In this document: positions 26,731 to 35,721 of the stretch, piece after piece
How positions within the stretch are numbered: position 1 is the first letter of the stretch
Layout of the letters: each line of letters opens with the position of its first letter
DNA from: CAYSWS01 sp964434935
GTDB taxonomy: Bacteria > Patescibacteriota > WWE3 > UBA101185 > UBA10185
DNA: 64,000 nt
Direction: 5' to 3'
NCBI GenBank assembly: GCA_964434935.1
Contig: CAYSWS010000003.1
Coordinates: forward strand, 4,084-68,083
The notes under the pieces: generated by a model
Databases searched by the model: none
The model's input: only the letters and a program-made list of their open reading frames with translations
Told to the model about the DNA's origin: nothing
Program-made: the position numbers and the translations under genes

Positions 26731-28995
26731 ATGAACGAAAAAGAACCTAACAGACTTAGTCTGATAGTAGGCGGCCTATTTCACTATCTTCCTATGGCCC
26801 TGGCGTTTCTAATGCCGGTGTTCTTCCTATCTACTACGTCTGAATTTTTTGAGTTTAACAAGTTGGCGCTATTGACGGCCTCAACGATCTTGCTTCTTCT
26901 AGCCTGGACCTACAAGATAGTTGAAACTAAGAAAATAGGCATAACCAAGTCCCTCATTGACTTCCCGTTATTCCTGTTATTGCTGGCGATCGTGCTCTCC
27001 ACTATCTTTTCGGTCAATAAGACCATAAGTATTTTCGGCAGCCAGGGACGATGGTTCCCCAGCTTGTTCGGTGCCGTGATCCTTTATGCGTTCTATTACC
27101 TGGTAAGTGGAAATTTGCAGGATAAGAAGTTCATCAAATCCTCTCTTATGGCCTTCATTGGCGGCGTTACCCTGTCCAGCTTTGTGGCCATTTTAAGCTA
27201 TTATCGAATATATATCGGTAGCGCGGCTTATTATAGGATCAATAACTTCACCTTGACCGGATCTATTACTACAGCTCTGGTGCTGGCCGCCTTGGCTATA
27301 GTCATGGCCCTGGCCCTTATGCTCTACGAAGAATCCATGCAGAAGAAAGCTCTTTTGCTGGTCTCTTTGGTCATCAACTACTTCATAGTAGTGCTGGTGA
27401 GCATATTACCGGCATGGGCTGTGCTGGGAACAGGTCTGTTGGGGATCGTCTTCTTCATAAGCTACAAGAAGATAACGGAAAATACCGTATTTCTCACCAT
27501 GGCCGCAGGAACGTTGGCAGCCATTACATTGGTAGTGTTTCTACCAACCACTAGAGAGCTGATCACCAACCCTGACTATCCCAAAGAACTGGTCTTGCCG
27601 GTCCAGGAGTCATGGATTGTGGCTTCACAAACAGTACAGGATTATCCTACACTGGCTACAGGTCCTTCATCCTTTGGACTTAACTTTCCAAGATACAGGC
27701 CGCTCTCACTAAATAGCGGTGACCTTTGGAACGTCAGATTCGATAAGCCATACAATGAGGTATTCAATTCTTTAGCAACGCTGGGTCTTGTAGGCCTGCT
27801 GGTTGGAGCATTCTTTGCTTATAAGTTGTTCCAGGTGGTTCTGGTCTCACTAAAGACTCACGATGATGATGGTTTATCAAAGGTCCTGGGTATTGCCGTG
27901 GGATCTTTGCTCGTGGTCTACTTCTTTACCTATGCAACTTTCCTCAACACCTTTATTTTGTTCCTCCTGGTCGCCTTTTTAATAAGCAACCTGGGCTTGA
28001 ACAAGTCAGAGGTAGCTGAAAAGTTCGCTGTAGGCTTGTCCTCCATAGCCCCGGTGACAACTATCGGGGAAGAAGGCGCCATCAAGAAGGAGTATTTACA
28101 CTTCATCTTTGCTTTGCCTATCCTGGCAGCAACTATTTATGTGGGATATGTATACTACAAGGTTTACTTGGCAGAATATTATATTCGAACATCCATAGTG
28201 GCCGCTCAAAGGAACGAAGGGGCAAGAACATTTGAGTATCAAACAAAAGCTATCAATATGAATCCCAGAAGATCTGCGTATCATAATGCTTATGCTCAAA
28301 CCAACCTTGCTCTGGCTAATAGCATTGCTTCCAAAGAGCAGCTGACAGACCAAGACAGGCAGACCATACAACAGCTTATTGCTCAAAGTATAAGAAATTC
28401 CAGGCTCTCAACCGAGGTTTTAGATCCTCTGAGCGTTGACAGCTGGACGACCAGAGCCAGTATCTATCGAGCCATAATACCTATAGCTCAAAATGCTTCT
28501 CAATGGTCCATTGCTTCTTATAATACGGCTATCCAGCTGAGCCCCACTGATCCTAGACTTAGATTGGATCTGGGCGGTATCTACTATGCCAGAGGTGACT
28601 ACCTCACAGCAGCTAACTTCTATAGGCAGGCGATCTTGCTCAAGCAGGACTACGCTAATGCTCACTTTAACTTTGCACAAGCCTTGTTAAAGCTTGAGGA
28701 TTACACCAATGCCAGAAGAGCTCTGGAGATCACCAAGACATTGGTAGATCCCGACTCCAACGATTACAAGCTGGTGGATGAGCAACTGGCTAATCTACCT
28801 CAGCCTGCACAGGAGTCTAATTTACCGACCGTAGAACAGATAGAAGGTAAGGCTAACGCCCAGGAAGCACAGCAACCCGCGGCTCAGGAACCTCTGAACA
28901 CGGCTGGTGAAAATGCACCTGCTAGCGGTACCAATCTCAAAGAGGAAGTTCTTCCTCAGGGAGAAAATCAGCCGCAGCCGGCTCCAGCTCAATGA
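26731..28995 (+). CDS. O-antigen-ligase/polymerase-like membrane protein with TPR tail
   Basis: The 754-residue protein has about a dozen membrane segments in residues 15-480, including a Wzy_C/WaaL-like loop (GPSSFGLNFPRYRP) and a long outer loop (about 275-345). TPR repeats follow (about 490-690; for example NPRRSAYHNAYAQTNLALA, DPRLRLDLGGIYYARGDYLTAANFYRQAI, ANAHFNFAQALLKLEDYTNA). A Gln/Ala/Pro-rich tail ends the chain. Relatives ligate or polymerise glycans at the outer face of the membrane. The TPR fusion is frequent in CPR-type proteins (family knowledge). The exact glycan is unknown. Confidence 0.78.
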   Translation: MNEKEPNRLSLIVGGLFHYLPMALAFLMPVFFLSTTSEFFEFNKLALLTASTILLLLAWTYKIVETKKIGITKSLIDFPLFLLLLAIVLSTIFSVNKTISIFGSQGRWFPSLFGAVILYAFYYLVSGNLQDKKFIKSSLMAFIGGVTLSSFVAILSYYRIYIGSAAYYRINNFTLTGSITTALVLAALAIVMALALMLYEESMQKKALLLVSLVINYFIVVLVSILPAWAVLGTGLLGIVFFISYKKITENTVFLTMAAGTLAAITLVVFLPTTRELITNPDYPKELVLPVQESWIVASQTVQDYPTLATGPSSFGLNFPRYRPLSLNSGDLWNVRFDKPYNEVFNSLATLGLVGLLVGAFFAYKLFQVVLVSLKTHDDDGLSKVLGIAVGSLLVVYFFTYATFLNTFILFLLVAFLISNLGLNKSEVAEKFAVGLSSIAPVTTIGEEGAIKKEYLHFIFALPILAATIYVGYVYYKVYLAEYYIRTSIVAAQRNEGARTFEYQTKAINMNPRRSAYHNAYAQTNLALANSIASKEQLTDQDRQTIQQLIAQSIRNSRLSTEVLDPLSVDSWTTRASIYRAIIPIAQNASQWSIASYNTAIQLSPTDPRLRLDLGGIYYARGDYLTAANFYRQAILLKQDYANAHFNFAQALLKLEDYTNARRALEITKTLVDPDSNDYKLVDEQLANLPQPAQESNLPTVEQIEGKANAQEAQQPAAQEPLNTAGENAPASGTNLKEEVLPQGENQPQPAPAQ

Positions 28996-29014
28996 TCTGT
29001 CTTTGAGGCATCAG

Positions 29015-29043
29015 AAAAGCCCGCTTTCGCGGGCTTTTCTTTT
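29015..29043. terminator. Intrinsic terminator (probably bidirectional)
   Basis: AAAAGCCCGC, loop TTTC, GCGGGCTTTT (29015-29038), then CTTTTTCTT on the plus strand. It ends the O-antigen-ligase-like gene and, on the minus strand, lies just past the tRNA-Ala trailing element. Confidence 0.9.
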
Positions 29044-29057
29044 TCTTCTAAGTCATT

Positions 29058-29108
29058 TGGTGGCTATGCACCCCAATCTACTAAGCTCACGTTGTTCGCT
29101 AAGTAGCT
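29058..29108 (-). repeat. 51-nt CCA-ending trailing element, copy 1 (after tRNA-Ala GGC)
   Basis: It starts at the base after the tRNA CCA and ends in its own CCACCA. A first hairpin pairs TACTTAGC with GCTTAGTA around a GA-AC-AAC-GT-GA loop. A second hairpin GGTGCATAGCCACC carries the terminal CCA. Copies 2 and 4 show compensatory changes in the first stem. Confidence 0.8.
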
Positions 29109-29184
29109 TGGTGGACCGTAGGGGATTCGAACCCCTGACCTCTTCCATGCCATGGAAGCGCTCTACCAACTGAGCCAACGGCCC
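29109..29184 (-). tRNA. tRNA-Ala (anticodon GGC)
   Basis: This is a 76-nt cloverleaf: acceptor GGGCCGT/ACGGTCC, anticodon loop ATGGCAT, T-loop TTCGAAT, encoded CCA at 29111-29109. It is directly followed by a 51-nt trailing element. Confidence 0.95.
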
Positions 29185-29205
29185 CCGATACCCAACCGGG
29201 CTGTA

Positions 29206-30327
29206 TTATTTTAACTCATGAACTTCACTTCTGCCAAACACTATTCTTCTGTTGGGCAGATTATCGATGGTATAAAGCTTAACGGGCACTTTCTTTTGCA
29301 CCAGGGGCTCTCTTTTGATCTTGGCCAGCTTAAGAGTGATGAGATTTATAAGCTCCTCCAGACCTTCGCCACTCACGGCAGAAATACCTAACACTTCCAC
29401 ACCTTTTTTGGCAAATTCCTTTTTTATGGCAGGAAAACTTTTTTTAACTTCGGTAACATCAATCTTATTGATAACCACAATTTGCTCTTTTTTCAGCAAA
29501 TCCGCCTTGTAACCTTTAAGTTCCTGCCTGATCATGTCATATTTTCTCACCGCCTCCTGCACCAGGTCTTCTTCACCCTGCAGATAGGGATCGATGACAT
29601 GCACTAATAATCTTGTTCTTTCTATGTGTCTTAAAAATTCATCGCCTAAACCTTTGCCCTGAGAGGCTCCCTCTATCAAACCGGGGATGTCAGATATGAC
29701 GACTTTTTGTCCGCTCTTAAGTGTCAGAACGCCCAAATTAGGACTAATGGTGGTAAAAGGATAGCTGCCTATCTTGGCATTGGCGCTGGTCAAGGCGTTC
29801 ACCAGCGTGCTTTTACCGGCGTTGGGAGCGCCTATAAGGCCGACATCGGAGATTATCTTAACTTCCAGTCTTATATCCTTATCCTCACCGCTGCCTCCCT
29901 TGGTGTATTGTTTTGGGGTTTGATTGGTGGAGCTCCTAAATCTGAAATTTCCCACACCGCCTTTTCCGCCCTTGGCCAGCAGAACTTTCTTGCCATCTTC
30001 GTCCATGTCTTCGATCAGCACCTCCCTGTCCCCCAGTATCTCGTAGATGAGCGTCCCCAAGGGTACTTTGATAATAAGATCTTCCCCATTGCTGCCTCTT
30101 TGGTTCTTTTTATAACCTTTCCCACCGCTTTCTGCCTTGAACAAGGCTTTTGAGCGAAAATCCATCAAAGTAGCCAGATTGTGGTCCACCATAGCCACCA
30201 CATCCCCGCCGTCGCCTCCGTCTCCGCCGTCGGGCCCGCCCTTGGGAATGAACTTCTCCCGCCTAAAGGAAACGGCACCATCACCACCGTCTCCGGCTTT
30301 AACTTTTATCACAGCTAGATCTATCAT
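29206..30327 (-). CDS. obg: GTPase Obg/CgtA
   Basis: The 373-residue protein has the N-terminal glycine-rich Obg fold (about 1-155, GDGGDGAVSFRREKFIPKGGPDGG), a G domain with GAPNAGKST (P-loop, about 166-174), DIPGLIEGAS (G3), NKID (G4), and a short C-terminal extension (YTIDNLPNRRIVFGRSEVHEL). Obg is a ribosome-assembly GTPase. It is shorter than the E. coli protein and lacks the acidic tail. A TAAAAT (30339-30334) ends 6 nt before the ATG. Confidence 0.96.
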   Translation of the reverse strand: MIDLAVIKVKAGDGGDGAVSFRREKFIPKGGPDGGDGGDGGDVVAMVDHNLATLMDFRSKALFKAESGGKGYKKNQRGSNGEDLIIKVPLGTLIYEILGDREVLIEDMDEDGKKVLLAKGGKGGVGNFRFRSSTNQTPKQYTKGGSGEDKDIRLEVKIISDVGLIGAPNAGKSTLVNALTSANAKIGSYPFTTISPNLGVLTLKSGQKVVISDIPGLIEGASQGKGLGDEFLRHIERTRLLVHVIDPYLQGEEDLVQEAVRKYDMIRQELKGYKADLLKKEQIVVINKIDVTEVKKSFPAIKKEFAKKGVEVLGISAVSGEGLEELINLITLKLAKIKREPLVQKKVPVKLYTIDNLPNRRIVFGRSEVHELK

Positions 30328-30341
30328 GAGGGTATTTTACC

Positions 30342-31523
30342 TCAATTTGCATAATTTAGAGGGTTTTGGGGCACACCATAGTACTTGACCATAAAGTGCA
30401 CGTGAGGACCCGTAGACCGGCCTGTACTGCCCATTAAGCCTATGACCTCACCCCTGGACACATGTTGACCATAGCTCACATACAGACTGCTCATATGGCC
30501 GTAGACGGTCTCGTAGCCATTGCCGTGGTCTATGCGCACATGCAGCCCCAAACCAAAGGGGTCCCAGCCGGCTCTTACCACGGTACCGCTGCGGCAAGCA
30601 TAAATAGGAGGAAATCCCATATTTGAAGGTTTGGAAATATCCACGCCATTGTGGTACCAGGAAAAATACTGGGTAAGGATCCTGGTGGTGGTAGGCCAGA
30701 CACAAAAGTTTTGACTGGGAGTAGCCGGCGGCGCCCCTGCCGGGACCGTGGATATACTTGGTACAGTAACCAACGGTATGACGGGCTGCGGCACCTTGGC
30801 GCCCGGAATAACAAGCTCCGTACCCACTGCTAATTTAGAAGTATCCAAAATATAGTTAAAGTCGGCAATAGCTTGGGTTGGAACATCGTATTTTTCGGCG
30901 ATGGAGGCTAGAGTATCACCCTCCTCAATAGTATGTATCAAACCTGACACCGGAGGTATGGTTATTGTTTGGCCAATGCCCAAAATAGAATAGTCGGTCA
31001 AATTATTTACATACTTTATAGCGTCCACGGAGATCTTGAATTTTTCACCTATACTGGAGAGGGTGTCACCTTCAGCCACAGTGTACTCAAAAGACTCCGC
31101 TCTTTTCCTGCTCTCGGGTACTAAAGTGGTGGCAGTCTGCACATTGGGAATAATATCGCTGGTGTAGGTCAAGTAGTCAGGATCTATTTCTCCGCCGCTC
31201 ACGAACCTGGTGCTATTGAGCACTTCGCCAAAAGTAAAAACAAAAAAGGCTATGGTCATGACTGCCAGATTGGCAATGGGTCTGCCTAGTTTTCCCCTGG
31301 ACCAGATGAGTTTTTTAATAAGATAATCTTTGATCTTGCCGGGAAATTTCTGGGAAAAAAGAGCCGTAAGCGACAAAAGCTTCATCAGGTCTTTGATCTT
31401 TTTTAGGAAATACCTTACTAAGGCCCAAAAAAACTCTCCCGGGATCTTCCTGCTAGGATGAAATCCCTTAAATCTAAGCTGGTAGAATCTTTTAGATTTG
31501 GAGTGCTTTAATGTGAACAGCAT
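30342..31523 (-). CDS. LysM + M23 peptidase cell-wall protein
   Basis: The protein has 393 residues: a basic cytoplasmic N-terminus (about 1-80), one membrane segment (about 84-104), two LysM modules (about 148-191 and 198-242, each with YTVAEGDTLSSIGEKFKIS-type starts), a Pro/Thr-rich linker, and an M23 domain. The M23 zinc ligands appear as HNGVDIS (His, Asp), and GPHVHFMV. It should bind peptidoglycan and cut peptide cross-links, or act as a regulator of such enzymes. It follows rho by 15 nt on the same strand. Confidence 0.9.
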   Translation of the reverse strand: MLFTLKHSKSKRFYQLRFKGFHPSRKIPGEFFWALVRYFLKKIKDLMKLLSLTALFSQKFPGKIKDYLIKKLIWSRGKLGRPIANLAVMTIAFFVFTFGEVLNSTRFVSGGEIDPDYLTYTSDIIPNVQTATTLVPESRKRAESFEYTVAEGDTLSSIGEKFKISVDAIKYVNNLTDYSILGIGQTITIPPVSGLIHTIEEGDTLASIAEKYDVPTQAIADFNYILDTSKLAVGTELVIPGAKVPQPVIPLVTVPSISTVPAGAPPATPSQNFCVWPTTTRILTQYFSWYHNGVDISKPSNMGFPPIYACRSGTVVRAGWDPFGLGLHVRIDHGNGYETVYGHMSSLYVSYGQHVSRGEVIGLMGSTGRSTGPHVHFMVKYYGVPQNPLNYAN

Positions 31524-31538
31524 AGGCCTTAAGCTACT

Positions 31539-32828
31539 TTAAGAGGGTTTATGCAGGTTGGTCAAGAATTCCTTGTTCGTTTTGGTTTTCTTAAGTCTTT
31601 GCATCACCAGTTCCGTAGCATCTTTATCGTCCAGTAGAGCGATCATTTTTCTGAATTTGGTCACGTTTTCGAACGTTTCTTTATCGAAAAGCAGATCTTC
31701 TCTTCTGGTCGAACTGTTAACTATGTCTATGGCTGGGAACACCTTCTTATTAGCTAGATTTCTGTCCAGCTTGAGCTCCATATTACCCGTACCTTTAAAC
31801 TCTTCGAAAATAACCTCATCCATTCTACTGCCCGTTTCGACCAGAGCCGTGGCCACGATGGTCAAACTGCCGATGTCTTCAAAATTCCTGGCGGCGCCAA
31901 AGAAATGTTTGGCCGGATACAACGCTGAAGGATCAAATCCGCCGGTCAGTGTTCTGCCGCTGGGTGACACCACCATGTTGTAAGCCCTGGCCAGCCTGGT
32001 TATGGAGTCCATGAGAATGACCACATCTTTGCCTTTTTCGGCTAATCTTTTAGCTCTCTCCAGGCAGATCTCGGCCATTCTGGTCTGAGCATCCGGTTTT
32101 TCATCGAAGTTGCTGGCGAACACTTCACCTTTTACATTTCTCTTAAAGTCGGTGACCTCTTCGGGTCTTTCTCCAATGAGGGCCACTAAAAGTATGATGT
32201 CAGGATAATTGGTCGTTATGCCATGGGCCACGTCTTTTAAAAGCCAAGTTTTGCCGGCTTTGGGAGGAGATACTATCATAGCCCTTTGGCCTTTTCCTAT
32301 AGGAGATATGAGATCGATCAGTCTGGTGGATATCACATCCTGCGTAGTCTCCAACCTTATCCATTCGTTAGGGAAAACAGGAGTAAGTTTGCTGAATAGA
32401 GGTCTTTTCTTAGCCTCAGCCGGGTCCATACCGTCCACTTTTTCCACTTTTAGTAGCGATAGGTATCTTTCGCCTTCGTTAGGAGCTCTGGCAAAACCGG
32501 TCACAAAATCACCCATCCTCAAGTTACACCTTCTGATCTGAGATGGGCTGGTATAGACGTCTTTGGGCAATTCATCAGATACTTTTTCGTCCTGTCTGAT
32601 GACGCCAAAGTCGGGCATGATCTCCAATATTCCGCTGATGGGGATCATTTCACCTTTGTAGTATGAAGAATCACTATTGCCGGAGTTTCCGTTACCGGAA
32701 TTTCCATTATTTCCGTTGTTGGACATCTGAGTGTCCCTTCTTCTGGAATTTCTACGATCGGCAGAACCGCTCCTGCCCCTCCTGTTGTTATTACTACCTT
32801 GGGTAGTATCATTATTTTTTATAGGCAT
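31539..32828 (-). CDS. rho: Transcription termination factor Rho
   Basis: This is a 429-residue Rho. Residues 1-55 are a disordered N/R/G/S-rich extension (repeated NGNNGNSGNGNSGNS pattern). An OSB/Rho_RNA_bind domain follows (about 58-130), then the hexameric ATPase core with SPPKAGKTWLL (P-loop), LVALIGERPEEV, and VILMDSITRLARAYN (Walker B). The usual N-terminal Rho_N helical domain is replaced by the low-complexity stretch. A TATAAA (32840-32835) ends 6 nt before the ATG. Two competing hairpins lie upstream at 32888-32970. Confidence 0.96.
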   Translation of the reverse strand: MPIKNNDTTQGSNNNRRGRSGSADRRNSRRRDTQMSNNGNNGNSGNGNSGNSDSSYYKGEMIPISGILEIMPDFGVIRQDEKVSDELPKDVYTSPSQIRRCNLRMGDFVTGFARAPNEGERYLSLLKVEKVDGMDPAEAKKRPLFSKLTPVFPNEWIRLETTQDVISTRLIDLISPIGKGQRAMIVSPPKAGKTWLLKDVAHGITTNYPDIILLVALIGERPEEVTDFKRNVKGEVFASNFDEKPDAQTRMAEICLERAKRLAEKGKDVVILMDSITRLARAYNMVVSPSGRTLTGGFDPSALYPAKHFFGAARNFEDIGSLTIVATALVETGSRMDEVIFEEFKGTGNMELKLDRNLANKKVFPAIDIVNSSTRREDLLFDKETFENVTKFRKMIALLDDKDATELVMQRLKKTKTNKEFLTNLHKPS

Positions 32829-32887
32829 TTTTTATTTATATGAGATTTTAATTTATTAATTAGACTGGATAACTAATGAAAGTTATT

Positions 32888-32970
32888 CTAAAGTCGGGAG
32901 ACAGCCACTGCCCCCTGCTGCCTCCCGGCTTTAGAATCCGACGGGCCATAAGAAACTAAAAGTCGGGTTC
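32888..32970 (-). promoter_or_regulatory. Overlapping hairpins between sortase and rho
   Basis: CTAAAGCCGGGAG (32934-32922) pairs with CTCCCGACTTTAG (32900-32888). Upstream, CCCGAC (about 32968-32963) can pair with GTCGG near 32938, using sequence similar to the first stem. It may be a sortase terminator without a T-tract or a switch in front of rho. Confidence 0.4.
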
Positions 32971-32999
32971 GTGTTCATATTTTTATAAAAACTCCACTT

Positions 33000-33683
33000 T
33001 TACAATAACTCCGCCCTTACCACAAGTCTTTTATCATAACCTGACCCTTGCAAGTACACACCTCCACATGTGATCAAAGTCAAGGTGGATTTACTATCCT
33101 CATCTTCCAAAACATCTAGTCGGGAGGGGTCTTTTATATCAAGGTAGGACAATTCTATCACTTTGTAGTTAAAGATTCTACCATATTTGTCCTTTACTTC
33201 AATCACATCGCCGAATTGCACACCCTGCAGATTATAAAAGGCGGCGGGAGCTCCGGTGTTGGTGTCGTAGTGTCCGTTTATGATGAGATTCCTGTTTTCC
33301 CCGGGCACGCCTCCCTGCACGAACCAGCCTGCCTGATACCAATTCTTGGGGGTTTCCATAACACCATCACTGTCAACATTGACCGGCACCAGATCTGCCC
33401 TTATACCTACAGCTTTGATCTCAATAGAAGTTGGGGTTGTCAGTATAGGCTCGAGCTTATTTTCGAACACGGAAACCTTCTCGGTGGACTCCCCCAGTAG
33501 CTCTCCGGGCTGACCGTTGAACCTATCACTCACCACCTTGGTAATGTTCACACCGCGGCTCACCAGCAAAATAGAGATGATTATGGAGGCGGCGGGAACC
33601 AGTAGAGCGATGCTAAGACCGAACAACCTTTTAGGCGTGCTCATGGGCGGGTTCATAGATTCTGTGTTTTGTTCTTCGTTCAT
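33000..33683 (-). CDS. Sortase (class F-like) paired with an LPETG protein
   Basis: The protein has 227 residues: a membrane segment (about 18-40), then a sortase barrel with the catalytic His in LIINGHYDT (about 142), Cys in TLITCGG (about 207) and Arg in YDKRLVVRA (about 222). Its likely substrate, an LPETG protein, is the next gene upstream on the same strand. A TAAATT ends 7 nt before the ATG. It should attach or polymerise surface proteins. Confidence 0.92.
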   Translation of the reverse strand: MNEEQNTESMNPPMSTPKRLFGLSIALLVPAASIIISILLVSRGVNITKVVSDRFNGQPGELLGESTEKVSVFENKLEPILTTPTSIEIKAVGIRADLVPVNVDSDGVMETPKNWYQAGWFVQGGVPGENRNLIINGHYDTNTGAPAAFYNLQGVQFGDVIEVKDKYGRIFNYKVIELSYLDIKDPSRLDVLEDEDSKSTLTLITCGGVYLQGSGYDKRLVVRAELL

Positions 33684-33823
33684 ACTTAAAAATTTAGGTT
33701 AGGGACAGAATAGTCGCGTAAGGTGTTGGCCAAACCCAACTATTCTATACCTAACCCAAATTATACTCGTTTGGCGGGGGCTCTGTTTATTACAACAGAG
33801 CCCTTAGCCAAAATAACTAATAA

Positions 33824-34450
33824 TTAAACTAGATTTGTACTTTTTCTAACGATAAGGCCAACGGCCATTAAAGCTGCGCCAAAGACAGCAGCTATTTCCG
33901 TGGCGCCGGTCTCAGGCAGTTCTTTGACCTCTTCGTCACCGTAACAAACAGTGGCAGTGTCAGAACCTTCGAACTTATCGTCCCAGTTCACTTCAGCTTT
34001 ATTAACGATACATTTTTCGAACTCATTATCTCTATCAAATTCGTCTTTATCTATCTTGGCCTGTATGACGAAGGTCTTGGTCTCTCCGGGTTTAAAATCA
34101 TCCCAGTATTCGGTCAGACCGGAACCTCCCACTCTTTCCATCTCATCAGGTAAGAAGTCTTCCATCTTCATATCATCAAAACCATCAGCTTTTTCATCAC
34201 TTTTATTCTTGATCTTGACCCTAAACTCAACCACATCATCCTTTTTTACATCCATGACCTTGTCTTCCCAACTGTCATCGCCTTCAATTCTCACGTCTTT
34301 GTCTATTTCGAACCTTTTATTGATGTAACAGGTTTCTCCGTTGCCATAAGAAGATTCGCACTTAGCGTAAACAGGGCTATTAACCACGAATAAAGCAGCT
34401 ACAGCTACAAAGGTACCTAATATTAAATTTCTTTTGTTTTTTTTATTCAT
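33824..34450 (-). CDS. Sortase substrate with LPETG signal
   Basis: From the ATG at 34450 the protein has 208 residues. It shows a secretion signal (KKNKRN then a hydrophobic stretch ending VYAKC), an acidic D/E/K-rich beta-domain resembling DUF11-type stalk repeats (about 45-165), and the sorting signal LPETG, hydrophobic segment and R-K-S-T tail at the C-terminus. It has four or more cysteines (CESSYGNGETC, CIVNK, TVCYG), unusual for such stalks. The open frame upstream of 34450 is untranslated leader. The promoter is at 34529-34557. Confidence 0.88.
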   Translation of the reverse strand: MNKKNKRNLILGTFVAVAALFVVNSPVYAKCESSYGNGETCYINKRFEIDKDVRIEGDDSWEDKVMDVKKDDVVEFRVKIKNKSDEKADGFDDMKMEDFLPDEMERVGGSGLTEYWDDFKPGETKTFVIQAKIDKDEFDRDNEFEKCIVNKAEVNWDDKFEGSDTATVCYGDEEVKELPETGATEIAAVFGAALMAVGLIVRKSTNLV

Positions 34451-34528
34451 ATTTTTTTTCTCTAGGGCAGATGTTTGAGACAGAGTAAAAGACACAAAAG
34501 CCATACTAAATGCATGACTTCGAGGACT

Positions 34529-34557
34529 ATTGTACCCTGTAGCATGCCTAATGTCAA
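34529..34557 (-). promoter_or_regulatory. Promoter of the LPETG-protein gene
   Basis: TTGACA (34557-34552), a 17-nt spacer and TACAAT (34534-34529) on the minus strand. The leader is about 72 nt. Confidence 0.7.
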
Positions 34558-34719
34558 GTATATAGGCTGTATGTCAATTTTACCTATAGTTAACTTGCGT
34601 GAAAGCCTCAAAAAGGTTACAAACGTTGTGTTTATAGCCTTTAGTGAAGCGGGAATCGTTTAAGACCTTACATAATTTAATATGTATAGGTAGATTCCCG
34701 TTTTGGTTTTGTTGATGTG

Positions 34720-35619
34720 CTAAGCTCCGGGTACTATTTCTAGTGGAGCATCCCCAAGGGGATAGCGATAGAGCGCAATATCGTCCCATAGGCCAACACC
34801 CACAAAGCTGTTTTCGCTAAGGCAGTTAGTGTTCATATTATGGACCTCAAGGAACACCTGGCCGCCATCGGCATAACCCTCAGCTTTTTTCTCCAGCCAC
34901 AGAGGCACATTGTCAAAATATTTATTGACAAAGTTATGTTTCAGATTTTCCTCTGCCTCCTCCACAAAGTAATCGATCATCACCCGGTCAAACACATAAG
35001 GTGTGTCGCTGCTGAGATCAACGGATACCTGAAGTACAAAGAAGTGCCAAGCGTTGTCAACCCCCATTTCCATGAGGAAGTTCATGTTCTTTGAGCTAGG
35101 TCCTCTGGTGTACATCAAGCCTGCATAGTACGGATCGCCAATCTCCATATGGGTTTCTTGGTTCACGTATTTGTTAAAATAATAATCAATCTCCGCGTAC
35201 CAACAGGTGCCGTCAAGGCAAAACTCCAGGGCGGGATCGATCATTTCCAGATCGTATCCGGGGGCTGCCTTCATATATCCTGTGAGGATATACGTCGACT
35301 TGTCAATAACCTCAAAGCGTCTGTGAGTGACATTGTTGACGTTCAGTCCGTTTTTACCCAAGGGATTTGCGAGCACAGCTCCAACCTTATTGTCACCTGA
35401 CGGTGAAAATGCCTGAATAGGTTGGAAGAGCGTGTCTGCAGAGCTTGGAGGATCATACACATCGCAAACATAGTTCATGTCTACATCGGGTTTCCAAGCA
35501 TCGGCTGAATCAGCAGAACCGAAATCCTCATACCAAACCAGGTTCTTGTTGGCTTGAGCACAGCCTGACAACAACGACAACATTAAAACAAAAAGTGCAA
35601 AAGCTATTCTCTTTTTCAT
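34720..35619 (-). CDS. Secreted lipoprotein of unknown function
   Basis: The protein has 299 residues with a lipoprotein signal (MKKRIAFALFVLMLSLLSGC; lipobox LSGC, Cys 20). The mature part is acidic and aromatic-rich with a beta-sandwich look (WYEDFGSADSADAWKPD at its start), reminiscent of carbohydrate-binding or concanavalin-like folds; this is a weak impression only. A good Shine-Dalgarno (GGAGAGGGAGA) precedes the ATG. It stands alone between the LPETG gene and the glycan operon. Confidence 0.7.
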   Translation of the reverse strand: MKKRIAFALFVLMLSLLSGCAQANKNLVWYEDFGSADSADAWKPDVDMNYVCDVYDPPSSADTLFQPIQAFSPSGDNKVGAVLANPLGKNGLNVNNVTHRRFEVIDKSTYILTGYMKAAPGYDLEMIDPALEFCLDGTCWYAEIDYYFNKYVNQETHMEIGDPYYAGLMYTRGPSSKNMNFLMEMGVDNAWHFFVLQVSVDLSSDTPYVFDRVMIDYFVEEAEENLKHNFVNKYFDNVPLWLEKKAEGYADGGQVFLEVHNMNTNCLSENSFVGVGLWDDIALYRYPLGDAPLEIVPGA

Positions 35620-35721
35620 TGGGATTCTCCCTCTCCTTATTGGGTTATTTCTATATATGTCGGATGATTTAATGTTAGCGGTATTATAAGCTAAATACCC
35701 GTTTTTGTCAATACTATAGGG

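Noticed and set aside
34650..34700. CGGGAATC/GATTCCCG hairpin followed by TTTT on the plus strand
   Set aside because: There is no plus-strand gene upstream and no T-tract on the minus strand, so I could not assign a role.
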